NCBI GenBank assembly: GCA_003314535.1
Contig: POSG01000005.1
Span: 1 to 64,000 of the forward strand
Origin: Geobacter sp.
GTDB taxonomy: Bacteria; Desulfobacterota; Desulfuromonadia; Geobacterales; Geobacteraceae
Direction of reading: 5' to 3'
DNA length: 64,000 bases
The notes beneath the pieces were generated by a model. It did no database searches, had not been told where the DNA came from, and saw nothing but the letters and a program-made list of their open reading frames with translations. Shown here one piece after another: positions 17,159 through 26,319 of the stretch; within the stretch, counting starts at the first letter, position 1; every line of letters starts with the position of its first letter. Both the position numbers and the translations under genes were made by a program.

Positions 17159-17250
17159 AAGATTAATGAGTAGTTTCGTTCAAGGATTTTCCCGTGGTAT
17201 GCCCCTGAGCAGTCTTTCGCGTTTCAGTCCCGAAACAGGTAAACACCCCC

Positions 17251-17279
17251 TTGCATGCATCCCTATCCTCATTTACTAT
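17251..17279 (+). promoter_or_regulatory. Probable sigma-70 promoter of the lut genes
   Basis: TTGCAT (17251-17256), a 17-bp spacer and TACTAT (17274-17279) lie 40 bp before lutC. The inferred start is near 17286. Confidence 0.5.
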
Positions 17280-17282
17280 GGA

Positions 17283-17291
17283 TGGTAACCA
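17283..17291. promoter_or_regulatory. Possible GntR-family operator at the lut promoter
   Basis: TGGTAACCA, a short near-palindrome, sits on the inferred transcription start, where a repressor would block RNA polymerase. LutR/LldR regulators of lactate genes bind TGGT...ACCA-type sites, but the usual spacing is longer. Weak evidence. Confidence 0.25.
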
Positions 17292-17318
17292 GACCAATCA
17301 AATTACAAGGGGAAACAA

Positions 17319-17819
17319 ATGATCTCTCGTTTCCAGGCTTCTGCGGAGGCAGTCGGTTCAATTGTCAAGCGTTTTCCAACGATTCATGACGCCGCCGCAC
17401 ATGTTCTGGAAAAGGCGGGTCAGGCGGCAGCGGTAACCGGTCTTCCCGCTGAAATCCGACAGGAGCTCTCCGGGCTCGCCTTTGCTTCACCCGAACACTA
17501 CCGGGACACCCCGACCGGGGTGAGCTTCGCACAGGCAGGAATCGCTTCAACCGGAAGCCTGCTCCTGGATCTTTCCGATCCGGTCGAACGGAGCGCTACC
17601 GCGCTTCCACCGGTTCACATGGTGTTTCTCCGTGCTTCCACCATCGTTCCGGACATCAGGGATCTGAGCGCAACCCTTGGAAAACTCATCTCCGACAACC
17701 CCCACTCCTACCTGTCCATAACCACCGGCCCAAGCCGAACCGCCGACATAGAGCGCGTGCTTACCATCGGGGTTCACGGCCCAAGGGAACTGCAAATCCT
17801 GATCATCGAAGGAGACTGA
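17319..17819 (+). CDS. lutC: LUD-domain lactate utilisation protein C
   Basis: 166 residues with AAGGGGA upstream of ATG 17319. The LUD domain is seen in GVSFAQAGIASTGSLLLD and in the C-terminal SYLSITTGPSRTADIERVL, where the conserved GPSRTADIE motif is intact. LutC is a subunit of the cytoplasmic LutABC enzyme that oxidises L-lactate to pyruvate. It lacks Fe-S cysteines, as usual. The next gene, the Fe-S subunit, starts 3 bp after its stop, so they form an operon. Confidence 0.9.
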   Translation: MISRFQASAEAVGSIVKRFPTIHDAAAHVLEKAGQAAAVTGLPAEIRQELSGLAFASPEHYRDTPTGVSFAQAGIASTGSLLLDLSDPVERSATALPPVHMVFLRASTIVPDIRDLSATLGKLISDNPHSYLSITTGPSRTADIERVLTIGVHGPRELQILIIEGD

Positions 17820-17822
17820 CAG

Positions 17823-19946
17823 GTGTCGAAAAAAATAATCAGACAGAAGATCAATGATTCTTTCCTCCGTGAGGCACTGCAAAACTTCGCATCCCAATAC
17901 CCGGCTTCGCGCAGCAAGGCATTCGAGGGAACCGACTTCGAAACCCTCCGCGACAGGATTTCTTCTGCAAGGGGACAATCTCTTAGCAACCTGTCCGGTC
18001 TGGTTGAACTATTCCGTGAGAATGCGGAAAAGTCCGGCGCAAAAGTACACGAATGCAAGGGCCAGGAGGAAGCCAGTGAGGCCATACTCGGAATAATAAG
18101 GGAAAAAGGCGCAGACTTTGTCGTCAAATCCAAATCCATGACCTCGGAAGAGATCCGGCTCAATCCTTTCCTGGAAAAGGCCGGAATCCGCTGCCTGGAA
18201 ACGGACCTGGGCGAATGGATCATCCAGCTGGCCGGCGAAAGGCCATCCCACATGGTCATGCCAGCCATCCACAAGAACAGGTATGAAGTCGCAGATCTGT
18301 TTTAACACGAGATCGGGGATGACTGCACTGCGCATATCCCCTCTCTGGTCACCCTTGCCCGCAACACCCTGAGAGAGGGGTTCCTGACAGCGGGCATAGG
18401 CTTGTCCGGCGCCAATTTCGCCGTGGCCGACTCCGGTACAATCGGCCTGGTCACCAATGAAGGCAATGCCAGGCTGGTCACGACAATTCCCAAAACCCAC
18501 ATCGCTCTTATCGGGATCGAGAAGATCGTCCCCTCCCTTGCCGAGGCCCTGGACATCCTCGACATCCTTCCGAAAAACGCCACCGGCCAGAAAATAACCT
18601 CATATGTTTCCCTGATCCGGGGACCTTCCGATGGCAGGGAACTGCATATCGTTCTCCTTGACAACGGCAGGAAAGAGCTTGCCGCGGACCCGCGTTTCAG
18701 CGAGGCGTTGAAATGCGTCAAATGCGGGGCCTGTGCCAATGTATGCCCCGTTTACGAGACAGTCGGAGGGCATGTTTTCGGACATGTCTACGTGGGAGGC
18801 ATCGGGCTCGTCCTGACGCCCTTCTTCCACGGCAGTGAGAACGCGCGGGACATCCTGGGGCTCTGCATCGGATGCCGGCGCTGCAACGAGATCTGCGCGG
18901 CAAAGATAGATATCGAAGGACTGATCCTCGACCTGCGCGAGCGGGGCGCCAAGATTCCAGGGCAGAAGGCTCTGTTCGGAACCTTCATGCGGAACCGAAC
19001 ACTGTTCCACGGAGCGCTGCGGGCCGCATACCTGGCGCAGAAGCCTTTTCAGGGAAAAGACGGGCGTATCCGCCATCTTCCCCTCGTGCTGGGGGACGAT
19101 ACGGGGAACCGCTCCCTGCCACCCATCGCGGAAAAGCCTTTCCATGAAATGATGCGTAAGCGGAAAGGACCTGAGACCGGGTCCAATGAAACCCGCCAAA
19201 GGGTTCTCTTCTTTTCGGGTTGCCTGGCAGACTTCGTTTTTCCCGGCATGTGCCGTGATACTGTTGAGAGTCTTGAAATGCTCGGATACTCGGTCCATTT
19301 CCCCCGGGAACAGCTCTGTTGCGGAATTCCTGCGCGCTACTCGGGGGAAATGGAGATCGCCCGCGACATGGCCCGGCTGAATACCGGAATCCTCATGAGG
19401 GAACAGGCAGATTTCGTGGTCACCATCTGCCCCACCTGCACCATGTCCCTGAAGCGCGATTTTGCGAACCTGCTTGAAGCTGAGCCGGAAAATCTCGCCC
19501 TGGCAAGGGAGCTGGCATCGAAAGTCATTAATTTCTCGGAACTGGCCGCAGGAAAAGTCCCGGATGCCGTTTTTCCTGAAGACTGCGAATCAGTAACGTA
19601 CCATGATGCCTGCCATTTGAAGCGGGGTTGCGGCGTCTTTCGCGAACCGCGCGCCGTGCTTGAGGGGATTGCAGGCCGGAAAATCGTAGAAATGGAAGGG
19701 TCGGATACCTGTTGTGGCTTCGGCGGATCCTATGCCTTCAAATACCCGGAAATATCAAACGAAATACTCAAGAGAAAAATGGCGGCAGTAGCCGCCACCG
19801 GCGCCGGAACTGTCGCAGTGGACTGCCCGGGATGCAAGATGCACATTGAAGGTGGCCTTGAGGGAATAAAGAGCCGGGTCTGCGTGGAACACACGGCTTC
19901 AATCGTTGCCCAAAGCTTGCGAAGAAAACGACAAACGGCGAAATGA
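17823..19946 (+). pseudogene. lutB-lutA fusion (Fe-S lactate oxidation subunit) interrupted by an in-frame TAA
   Basis: One continuous frame of 708 codons encodes LutB followed by LutA-like cysteine-rich domains, but codon 161 (18303-18305) is TAA. Before it, residues 1-160 are a LUD domain ending YEVADLF. After it, the same frame continues as HEIGDD... into LSGANFAVADSGTIG and NEGNARLVTTIPKTH, exactly where LutB proteins continue. Two ferredoxin-type clusters follow (CVKCGACANVCP; CIGCRRCNEIC), then two CCG domains (CCGIPARYSGEM; CPTCTMSLKR; YHDACHLKRGCG; DTCCGFGG). LutA is normally a separate protein. A CAA or other sense codon to TAA change, or a base-calling error, would explain the break. 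The frame is otherwise undamaged, suggesting a recent event. No ribosome site is apparent for restart after the stop. Confidence 0.85.
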
Positions 19947-20273
19947 CAACATCATCCATCGCCGTGCCTGCTATGGCATACGATTATTTGCTTCAGAAAA
20001 CATTCCGAATGTCGACAAGTAATGGTAACGCCACGTTCCGGGTCAATACGCGGATAACCTTTGCGAACATCTCAATGAAATTCTTGCTGTTACGGTTGTC
20101 GTGTCCAAATGGCCTTTGAGATATTGCCATGCATCGGCATCCGCACACAACACACTAATGAGTTTGCATTTTATTAAAGAAATGGTAACATTATATTCCT
20201 GCCGGACATTGATTGCCTGAAAAACACCGCAAATCATTTGACAGGGAAGGAACCGTTTAGGTAAGCTTCTTGA
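19947..20273. other. Intergenic region without a recognisable gene
   Basis: About 330 bp between the lut fusion and the cysteine-cluster gene. No terminator hairpin, RNA gene or coding frame with a ribosome site was recognised. The right part is AT-rich and probably contains the downstream promoter, but no convincing -35/-10 pair was found. Confidence 0.4.
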
Positions 20274-20588
20274 ATGAAAATACGCGACACGCTGCGGAAA
20301 GAATGGGAAAACCTCTGCAAGAAATGCGGTTTATGCTGCTTTGAGAAAATCGAGGATGAGCATGGAACTATTTTTTTTACTTCCACTCCCTGCCGGTACC
20401 TGGATGTGGTGACGAGGAAATGCAAAATTTATCCGCGAAGGTTCGAAATCTATCCTGAATGCATTCAATTGACGGAAACACTGGTAAGGGAACTTTCCTG
20501 GCTCCACGATGAGTGCGGTTATCGCAAGGCGCTCGGCATCAGGAATGCCGGAAAGCCAGGGAGGCGAAAGGCTTCAGATGACAAATGA
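20274..20588 (+). CDS. YkgJ-like cysteine-cluster protein
   Basis: 104 residues. The cysteine pattern CKKCGLCC near the N-terminus, then CRYLD, CKIYPRR and a final C, matches small proteins of the YkgJ/YcgN family, thought to bind zinc or an Fe-S cluster. The biochemical role of the family is not established. Its last codons overlap the start of the HD-GYP regulator gene, so the two are probably translated together. The ribosome site is weak. Confidence 0.72.
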   Translation: MKIRDTLRKEWENLCKKCGLCCFEKIEDEHGTIFFTSTPCRYLDVVTRKCKIYPRRFEIYPECIQLTETLVRELSWLHDECGYRKALGIRNAGKPGRRKASDDK

Positions 20589-21684
20589 TACAAAAACAAC
20601 CACGGTCCTGGTTGTCGATGATGATATGTACGTGCTCGAATCGGTCGTTGCACTTCTGGGGCAGTTCGGTTACTCGGTAATTCCTTGCCATAACGGTGAA
20701 GAAGCCCTGCAAAAGATACAGTGCTCGGACCTCGACGCCATTCTGACCGACATAAAGATGCCCGTAATGTCCGGCATTGAACTTCTCGAAATAGTCCACA
20801 ACCTGAACCCCGACATCCCGGTCATCCTGATGACGGCATACGCGGAACTTGACATCGCAGTGGAAGCTGTCAAGAAGGGCGCATTCGATTTCATCATAAA
20901 ACCGTACAAACCCACCTATCTTCTGCATTCCATAGAAAAGGGCGTCAAGTACAACCGTCTTGTCCAGATGGAGAAGAATTACAAATTCATGCTTCAGGAC
21001 ATGGTGGAGAAAAAGACCCGGGAACTGGCCGATGCCCTGATGATGGTGAAGAACATCAGCATCGAAATCATCGAAAGGCTGACGGCAGTTGCCGAATTCA
21101 GGGACACGGATACCGGTTCGCACATCGCGAGGATCGGACTGTACGCCAGCAAAATTTCACGTCATCTTGCCCTTTCTCCCGATTTCATAGAAAATATAAC
21201 TTTTGCCAGTCCCATGCACGATCTGGGCAAGATCGGCATATCCGACAATATCCTGCTGAAACCCGGGGCCCTTACCAAGGAAGAGTTCGAAATAATGAAA
21301 GCACACACGACCATCGGCGAGAAAATGCTTTCCGGGTCGTCATACCCGGTGTTGAGAATGGCCAGTTCAATTGCCTTGAACCACCACGAAAGATGGGACG
21401 GCAGCGGCTACCCCCGCGGGCTGAAGGGTGAAGAAATACCCATCGAGGGCAGGATTGTCATGCTGGCGGACCAGTACGACGCACTCAGAAGCAGGCGGCC
21501 GTACAAGGATGCCGAAAGCCACGAAAATGTCGTAAGGATAATAACCGCAGGAGATGGAAGGACCAATCCGATACATTTCGACCCCCAGGTACTCGATGCA
21601 TTCAAGGCACTCTCCGACGAATTCGAGCAGATATACAACGCAAACCAGGATGCGAAATATCCAATCTTTCCAGTGAGGACATGA
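20578..21684 (+). CDS. Response regulator with HD-GYP domain (probable c-di-GMP phosphodiesterase)
   Basis: 368 residues from ATG 20578 ([16 protein letters not shown]). The receiver is at about 8-125 (Asp in [12 protein letters not shown], Lys in IKPYKP), followed by a coiled-coil linker and an HD-GYP domain at about 165-355. The metal-binding motif HDLGKIG is intact, as is the [11 protein letters not shown] signature. The protein should hydrolyse c-di-GMP when its receiver is phosphorylated. No partner kinase is adjacent. The start overlaps the preceding gene by 11 bp; a longer upstream frame lies over that gene and is rejected. Confidence 0.9.
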   Translation: MTNDTKTTTVLVVDDDMYVLESVVALLGQFGYSVIPCHNGEEALQKIQCSDLDAILTDIKMPVMSGIELLEIVHNLNPDIPVILMTAYAELDIAVEAVKKGAFDFIIKPYKPTYLLHSIEKGVKYNRLVQMEKNYKFMLQDMVEKKTRELADALMMVKNISIEIIERLTAVAEFRDTDTGSHIARIGLYASKISRHLALSPDFIENITFASPMHDLGKIGISDNILLKPGALTKEEFEIMKAHTTIGEKMLSGSSYPVLRMASSIALNHHERWDGSGYPRGLKGEEIPIEGRIVMLADQYDALRSRRPYKDAESHENVVRIITAGDGRTNPIHFDPQVLDAFKALSDEFEQIYNANQDAKYPIFPVRT

Positions 21685-21689
21685 ACGAA

Positions 21690-21720
21690 AAAACCGGCGC
21701 CGCAAAGCGGCGCCGGTTTT
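21690..21720. terminator. Bidirectional rho-independent terminator
   Basis: A GC-rich stem (ACCGGCGCCGC / GCGGCGCCGGT, loop AAA) flanked by A and T runs lies between convergent genes, 6 bp after the HD-GYP stop. Confidence 0.88.
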
Positions 21721-21749
21721 TTCGTCCGGGACTATTCTCCCTTATCCAG

Positions 21750-22796
21750 TCAGTTATTGAGCCCCAGATTAAGCGCATCGTTTTTCAACACATCTTCATC
21801 CTTCTCCACGACTATCTCGGTATCAGCGAACAGATCATCAAGTCGTACAGATTCGGGGTTTATCTTGGAATATCTTTTTGCTCCTATGAAGCGCGAGCGG
21901 TAATAAGGCGTGTTCATGGACGATATGACAACCTTGCGATCCCTTGAGGAAGCATGGATCATTTTGTTTTCGCCCAGATAGATTCCCACGTGGGAAGGAT
22001 ATGATGCATAGGTATGGAAGAATACCAGATCGCCTTTCTGAAGATCAAAGGAAGTTACCGGCTCACCCGTTCCGTACTGTTCCCGTGCCGTTCGCGGCAG
22101 GTTTATGTTCAGGTCACGAAAAACATGCTGGACAAAACTCGAGCAGTCGAGTCCGTTGCGACTGTTTCCGCCAAAGCGGTAGCGGGTACCGAGAAAACTG
22201 AACGCTGTCGTCTTGAGCTTCTTTGAAGCATCCGTCGTCAACTCGAGATTCTTGGACAGGTCAACAGCCTGTTCCTGATCGGCACCAGTCAATTCAGCCA
22301 TCGTACGATCATATTCTTCGTTGGTAAAAAGTCGTGTATTCGTCCGGGCAATCCGGACAGTTTCCCTTGGCGAGCTTTCCTCAACCGGCGCCGTTTCCCT
22401 CAGGACGAGGAAGCTGCCGGTCTTGAGCTTCTTTCCGTGGATACGGTTGAGGCGCTTCAGTTCAGCAACAGAAATGCCGGACTTCTGGGCAATCCGGGCT
22501 AATGTATCGCCCTTTCTAATTTTGTATACGTTGCCCCTGACCTTCTGGTTCCCGGAATGACGGTCCACCGAAGAAGTAACCGTTTTGGGAGGAATCACGA
22601 TTCTTGAGCCGGGTTTCAGCTGCTTGTTGACCAGGTTGTTGGCCGATTTTATATCCTGGACGGAAACGTGGTACTTCTTTGCAAGTGCGTGGAGACTGTC
22701 TTTCTTTTTTACCACATGAGTCTTTGCTGCCAGAGCAAGAGACGGGAAGGTTACAAGGAATATGCATACTACCATAAATCGAATGCAGTTATTCAT
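21750..22796 (-). CDS. LysM-LysM-NlpC/P60 peptidoglycan endopeptidase
   Basis: 348 residues. The signal peptide ends LALAA. Two LysM modules (KKKDSLHALAKKYHVS; RKGDTLARIAQKSGIS) bind the wall. A C-terminal NlpC/P60 domain carries the catalytic Cys in GLDCSSFVQHVF, the His in SHVGIYLGENKMIH and a conserved ARG/GDLVFF region. It cleaves peptide stems of peptidoglycan in the periplasm. ATG 22796 is preceded by GGGGGGCG, while the upstream frame start lacks support. It has its own promoter. Confidence 0.92.
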   Translation of the reverse strand: MNNCIRFMVVCIFLVTFPSLALAAKTHVVKKKDSLHALAKKYHVSVQDIKSANNLVNKQLKPGSRIVIPPKTVTSSVDRHSGNQKVRGNVYKIRKGDTLARIAQKSGISVAELKRLNRIHGKKLKTGSFLVLRETAPVEESSPRETVRIARTNTRLFTNEEYDRTMAELTGADQEQAVDLSKNLELTTDASKKLKTTAFSFLGTRYRFGGNSRNGLDCSSFVQHVFRDLNINLPRTAREQYGTGEPVTSFDLQKGDLVFFHTYASYPSHVGIYLGENKMIHASSRDRKVVISSMNTPYYRSRFIGAKRYSKINPESVRLDDLFADTEIVVEKDEDVLKNDALNLGLNN

Positions 22797-22849
22797 TCGC
22801 CCCCCTTTCCTTGTTTTACAATGCAAAACGTAATTTTAAAATCCGTGCT

Positions 22850-22878
22850 TTTATACACCAGAAGCCGGTCTTTGTCAA
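22850..22878 (-). promoter_or_regulatory. Sigma-70 promoter of the NlpC/P60 gene
   Basis: On the minus strand TTGACA (22873-22878), a 17-bp spacer and TATAAA (22850-22855): near-consensus, about 55 bp before the start codon. Confidence 0.75.
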
Positions 22879-22929
22879 TCCCTATCAGGATACCGGAAAA
22901 CATTATGAGAAATTCCGGATTAAATCCAG

Positions 22930-24336
22930 CTATTTACCCAGCACCAGGCGCACCCTGACATGGTCATCATTGACCACCCGGAGCGGGGCCGGCGGATCAA
23001 GCCTTTTTTCAACAGTAAAGGACCTTTCCATGCCGCTGATTTGAATTTCTTCCGTCCTGATGCTTTCCAGGCGTGCAAGCACCGACTCGGGTCCTTCCAC
23101 CATTACCATCGACGGCTGGGTCCTGATTCTCTTTATCCAGAGTCTGTCCGCCGGCGCACCGGAAACACGGGCTTCGACCCGCAGCAGCTTGCGCTGTTTC
23201 CTTTCGACCGAAACACGAAGCGCAGCAGGCTTGATTCTTGTGATCTGCACCCCAGAGGGAAGGTTGAAATCCTCTTTCCGGAGAGCTACGAGATTGCTCC
23301 CTTCCTTGATTCTGCCCAGATCCACCTGGGCTGCCACTTCCCCTTCCTTTGGAAGGGGAATCAGGCTGGAAACCGATTTAAGCTGCAATTCCACCTGGTC
23401 CTGGGAACTCTTGCTGAAGATCATCGACTCGGGAAGGTTTCGGAACTGTATCGGCGCATTGACCGTCACGAGCTCCCCCTGCCGCGCAGTCACGATGAGC
23501 CAGCATACGGAAACCAGCCCGACAGTAGCCAGTTTCGGCCAGAAATTCCCGCAGATCCTCTTCGCCAGCGATATGTGAGTCGGCACCTGTGCCTTCGGTT
23601 CGAGAAGACCGAGCAGAAGCTCCACGAGCTGAGTGGTTGATTCGACCTTGCGCATTTCGCCGGAAAGCGCCAAAGTCACTTCGCCCCGCTCCTCCGACAC
23701 TATGATGACAATCGCATCGGACCGCTCGGACAACCCCAATCCGGCCCTGTGACGGGTTCCGAAGTAGTGGGGGATATCGGCCCTTGTGGAAAGGGGAAGG
23801 TGGCATGAAGCCTGGGCAATCCTGCCGTTTCTTATGATCAGGGCGCCATCGTGCAAAGGCGATCCCTCGAAAAAAATGCTGCCGATGATCTGCCCGGTAA
23901 TGGTTGAGTCTATATTGATGCCGTTTGAAAGGTATTCATCTATGGGTTCTTCACGCTGGATGACTATGATGGCGCCGGTTCTGGAAGCAGCAAGAGAGAA
24001 TACGGCATCGGCAAACTCTCCCGGGTCGAGATGCTGGCCCTGATCCTGGCGGCCGAACAGGCCGTGCAGGGGGCTTATGCGGTAGAGGGCCTGTCGGATC
24101 TCAGCCTGAAAAATGACGATTATCAGGACAAAGAGCACAGTTCCCAGTTCCTGGAGTATCCAGCTGGTCATGAAGAAACCCAGGTTCTTGGTTATCAGGT
24201 ATATGACTCCCAGAAAACCGAGGCCGACAACGACCTGAAAGGCCTTGGTTTTCCTGAACCAGCCGTAAAGGTTATAGGCGATGAAACTCATTATTATGAT
24301 ATCAGCGATATCCTGCCAACGAAATACTGGGATCAC
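22930..24336 (-). CDS. Diadenylate cyclase CdaA fused to YbbR (CdaR-like) domains
   Basis: 468 residues from GTG 24336 with GAGGAG upstream. Three N-terminal membrane helices (about 10-80) precede a DAC domain (about 110-235) with both catalytic motifs, SPLHDGALII and GTRHRAGLGLSERSDA. A further membrane helix follows (about 268-284, LATVGLVSVCWLIVTA), then YbbR-type beta repeats to the C-terminus outside the membrane. CdaA makes c-di-AMP from two ATP. In Bacillus and other Firmicutes the regulator CdaR is a separate membrane protein with YbbR repeats; here both are one chain. Downstream glmM, often linked to cdaA, is absent; the next gene is the wall hydrolase. Confidence 0.88.
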   Translation of the reverse strand: MIPVFRWQDIADIIIMSFIAYNLYGWFRKTKAFQVVVGLGFLGVIYLITKNLGFFMTSWILQELGTVLFVLIIVIFQAEIRQALYRISPLHGLFGRQDQGQHLDPGEFADAVFSLAASRTGAIIVIQREEPIDEYLSNGINIDSTITGQIIGSIFFEGSPLHDGALIIRNGRIAQASCHLPLSTRADIPHYFGTRHRAGLGLSERSDAIVIIVSEERGEVTLALSGEMRKVESTTQLVELLLGLLEPKAQVPTHISLAKRICGNFWPKLATVGLVSVCWLIVTARQGELVTVNAPIQFRNLPESMIFSKSSQDQVELQLKSVSSLIPLPKEGEVAAQVDLGRIKEGSNLVALRKEDFNLPSGVQITRIKPAALRVSVERKQRKLLRVEARVSGAPADRLWIKRIRTQPSMVMVEGPESVLARLESIRTEEIQISGMERSFTVEKRLDPPAPLRVVNDDHVRVRLVLGK

Positions 24337-24444
24337 GACGGCTCCTCATGGTGCATGCCTGGATAGTGTGTTATGATGCCGTTGCCGGAATCGGCGCCGC
24401 ATTATATTATTGCAGTTGAACTCTGGATGCCAAGGATTATCACG

Positions 24445-25167
24445 ATGCTCGGAAATTCTGAAAAAACCGGTCAGATCAGGGATATGTTCGGGAAAATAGC
24501 TCCCCGCTATGATTTTCTCAACCACTTGCTCAGCTTGGGCATAGACAGGAGATGGCGACGTGCGGCGGTGGGGAAAATGCATACCCGGGAAAATGGCCTG
24601 GTTCTTGACATAGCGACCGGCACCGGTGACATGATTCTGGAAGCCGCTTCATTGCTGCCGTCCCGTGCAAGATTTGTAGGAGTGGACATTTGCGGCGAGA
24701 TGATAGCCCGTGCGAAAGAAAAAACCGCTTCGTCTCCCTACCGGCCGGTAATCAATCTCGGGATGGCATCATGCGAAGCCCTTCCCTTCCGGGAAAACAC
24801 CTTTGACACCGCAGCAATCAGTTTCGGAATCAGGAACGTTGTGGACAGGGACCTGGGGTTGCGTGAAATCCTCCGCGTGTTGCGCCCGGGGGGCAGGCTC
24901 GTAATACTCGAGTTCTCAAAGCCGAATTCTGTTTTTTTCAGGGCCGCTTACTACCTGTACTTTCGCCTCATGCTTCCGGCTATAGGAGGCTTGCTTTCAG
25001 ATTTCCGCGCATATCGCTACCTGCCGGAGTCGGTGCTCGATTTCCCTGACAGGGAAGGTTTCAAGTCGCAGATGACGGCTTCAGGTTTCACTTATGTCAG
25101 CCATGCCGATCTAACCTGCGGAATCGCTACTGTCTATGTAGGTGAAAAGCCTTTCATTTCTTCCTGA
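24445..25167 (+). CDS. ubiE: Demethylmenaquinone / ubiquinone methyltransferase
   Basis: 240 residues from ATG 24445 (MLGNSEKTGQIRDMFGKIA). It is a class I SAM methyltransferase with the UbiE/MenG signatures YDFLNHLLSLGIDRRWRR, LDIATGTGDM, FGIRNVVDRDLGLREI and FLEFSKP-like ILEFSKPNSVF. It adds the C-methyl group in the last step of menaquinone (or C-2 methylation in ubiquinone) synthesis. An anaerobe would use menaquinone, so menG is equally apt. The longer frame start at 24373 has no ribosome site. It is divergent from cdaA, and its 3' end overlaps the convergent HTH gene by 14 bp. Confidence 0.92.
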   Translation: MLGNSEKTGQIRDMFGKIAPRYDFLNHLLSLGIDRRWRRAAVGKMHTRENGLVLDIATGTGDMILEAASLLPSRARFVGVDICGEMIARAKEKTASSPYRPVINLGMASCEALPFRENTFDTAAISFGIRNVVDRDLGLREILRVLRPGGRLVILEFSKPNSVFFRAAYYLYFRLMLPAIGGLLSDFRAYRYLPESVLDFPDREGFKSQMTASGFTYVSHADLTCGIATVYVGEKPFISS

Positions 25168-25339
25168 TGAGCTCTTCAATCTTCAGCTCGAGATCGTCAC
25201 CGTTCACGACCACCACCTTCGCGCCCCGCTGTTCGCTGCGAACCATGCCTTCTTCAACCCACTTGAGTATCGTGGATTTGGGCACCCCGAATTTCGATTC
25301 GGCCTCATCAGGCGTATACCAGGTTTTCGAGATGGACAT
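25154..25339 (-). CDS. Small MerR/excisionase-type helix-turn-helix protein
   Basis: 61 residues. A single winged-helix HTH (WYTPDEAESKFGVPKSTILKW) is followed by a basic, beta-rich stretch (RSEQRGAKVVVVNGDDLE) and a C-terminal helix. ATG 25339 is preceded by AAGGAGA; an ATG seven codons earlier lacks a ribosome site. Its tail overlaps the ubiE tail on the opposite strand. Proteins of this kind bind DNA, but the target is unknown and no recombinase is nearby. Confidence 0.75.
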   Translation of the reverse strand: MSISKTWYTPDEAESKFGVPKSTILKWVEEGMVRSEQRGAKVVVVNGDDLELKIEELIRKK

Positions 25340-25472
25340 TTCAACAAATCTCCTTTCCATGCTGGAAAAATCAGTATAACCCGATTAACAACGCTGACAA
25401 CAAAAAAAATCCTTTTCAGCGCCAATGAACCGCTGGCAGCGGCGCAAGCCCGTGTCGATCTCCCCACCTTAC

Positions 25473-25501
25473 TTGACAGTTTCTGCCGTTTTCTGTATAA
25501 A
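25473..25501 (+). promoter_or_regulatory. Sigma-70 promoter of the yggT-divIVA operon
   Basis: TTGACA (25473-25478), a 17-bp spacer and TATAAA (25496-25501): near-consensus, 43 bp before the yggT start. Confidence 0.8.
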
Positions 25502-25543
25502 AGTAGCTGTTCTTATTGAATTCAAACGACCCGGGGTGGGCCA

Positions 25544-25849
25544 TTGTTCCTGGCAGCAAATTTTCTTACAGCAGTGGGGAGAGTATTGGAAATAGTACTC
25601 ACTCTCTATATGTACATCATAATTGCCCGAGCGATTGTCTCCTGGGTAAATGCCGACCCCTACAACCCTATTGTCAACTTTCTCTATAGAGTAACGGAGC
25701 CGGTGCTGTACCAGGTCAGAAAAAGGCTTCCCCCCCTGGGAGGAGTCGACCTTTCGCCCCTTGTAGTACTGCTAGTCATCTATTTTCTCCAGAAGTTCGT
25801 CGTTGATTCGATTCTTCAACTGAGCGCCCGGATGATGCTCAACATGTGA
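25544..25849 (+). CDS. YggT-family membrane protein
   Basis: 101 residues with two long hydrophobic segments and the YggT signature IIARAIVSWVNADPYNPIV. The start is TTG 25544 behind GGGGTGG; no better codon exists before the conserved region. YggT proteins are small inner-membrane proteins of uncertain role, often next to cell division genes. Here it leads an operon with divIVA, sharing a GTGA junction, under a strong promoter. Confidence 0.86.
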   Translation: MFLAANFLTAVGRVLEIVLTLYMYIIIARAIVSWVNADPYNPIVNFLYRVTEPVLYQVRKRLPPLGGVDLSPLVVLLVIYFLQKFVVDSILQLSARMMLNM

Positions 25850-25857
25850 GGTTTTCA

Positions 25858-26319
25858 GTGAAAATCACCCCACTCGACATCCAGCAGCAACAATTCAAGG
25901 GAAAAGTCTTTGGCGGGCTCAACCCTGACGAAGTGGACACCTTCCTCCAGGCCGTGGCCAGGGAAATGGAAAACCTGAGCAGGGAAAACGCCAGCCTCAG
26001 GGAGGCCGTGCAGAGAAGCGCGTCCGAAGCGGAAACCATGGAGCAGCGCGAAAAGGATCTGCGCGACACGTTGCTGGCAGCCAACAAGATCAGCGACGAC
26101 ATGAAGAACAATGCACGGAAGGAAGCGGGTCTGATAATCGCCGAAGCCGAAATCAAGGCGGAAAAAATCGTCGCCGACGCGGAAAACAGGCTGATTCAGC
26201 TGGAGAATGACCTACAGGAACTGCGCAGACAGAAAATCCAGTTCGAGAGTTCATTCCGCTCCATGCTCGATTCCTGCCTGAAAATGATCTCTATTAATGA
26301 ACAAAACGATCAAGCATAA
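25858..26319 (+). CDS. divIVA: DivIVA-domain protein
   Basis: 153 residues from GTG 25858 with GAGG seven bases upstream. The N-terminus MKITPLDIQQQQF and the segment GGLNPDEVDTFLQAVA are the DivIVA lipid-binding signature. The rest is a coiled coil (about 35-140) rich in E, K and A. DivIVA proteins sense curved membrane at poles or septa and recruit partners. In deltaproteobacteria the role is less well known. A GTG four codons earlier overlaps the yggT stop but has no ribosome site. Confidence 0.86.
   Translation: MKITPLDIQQQQFKGKVFGGLNPDEVDTFLQAVAREMENLSRENASLREAVQRSASEAETMEQREKDLRDTLLAANKISDDMKNNARKEAGLIIAEAEIKAEKIVADAENRLIQLENDLQELRRQKIQFESSFRSMLDSCLKMISINEQNDQA

Noticed and set aside
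19947-20273. RNA gene or riboswitch in the gap
   Set aside because: No tRNA fold, c-di-GMP aptamer core or terminator hairpin could be found by eye.
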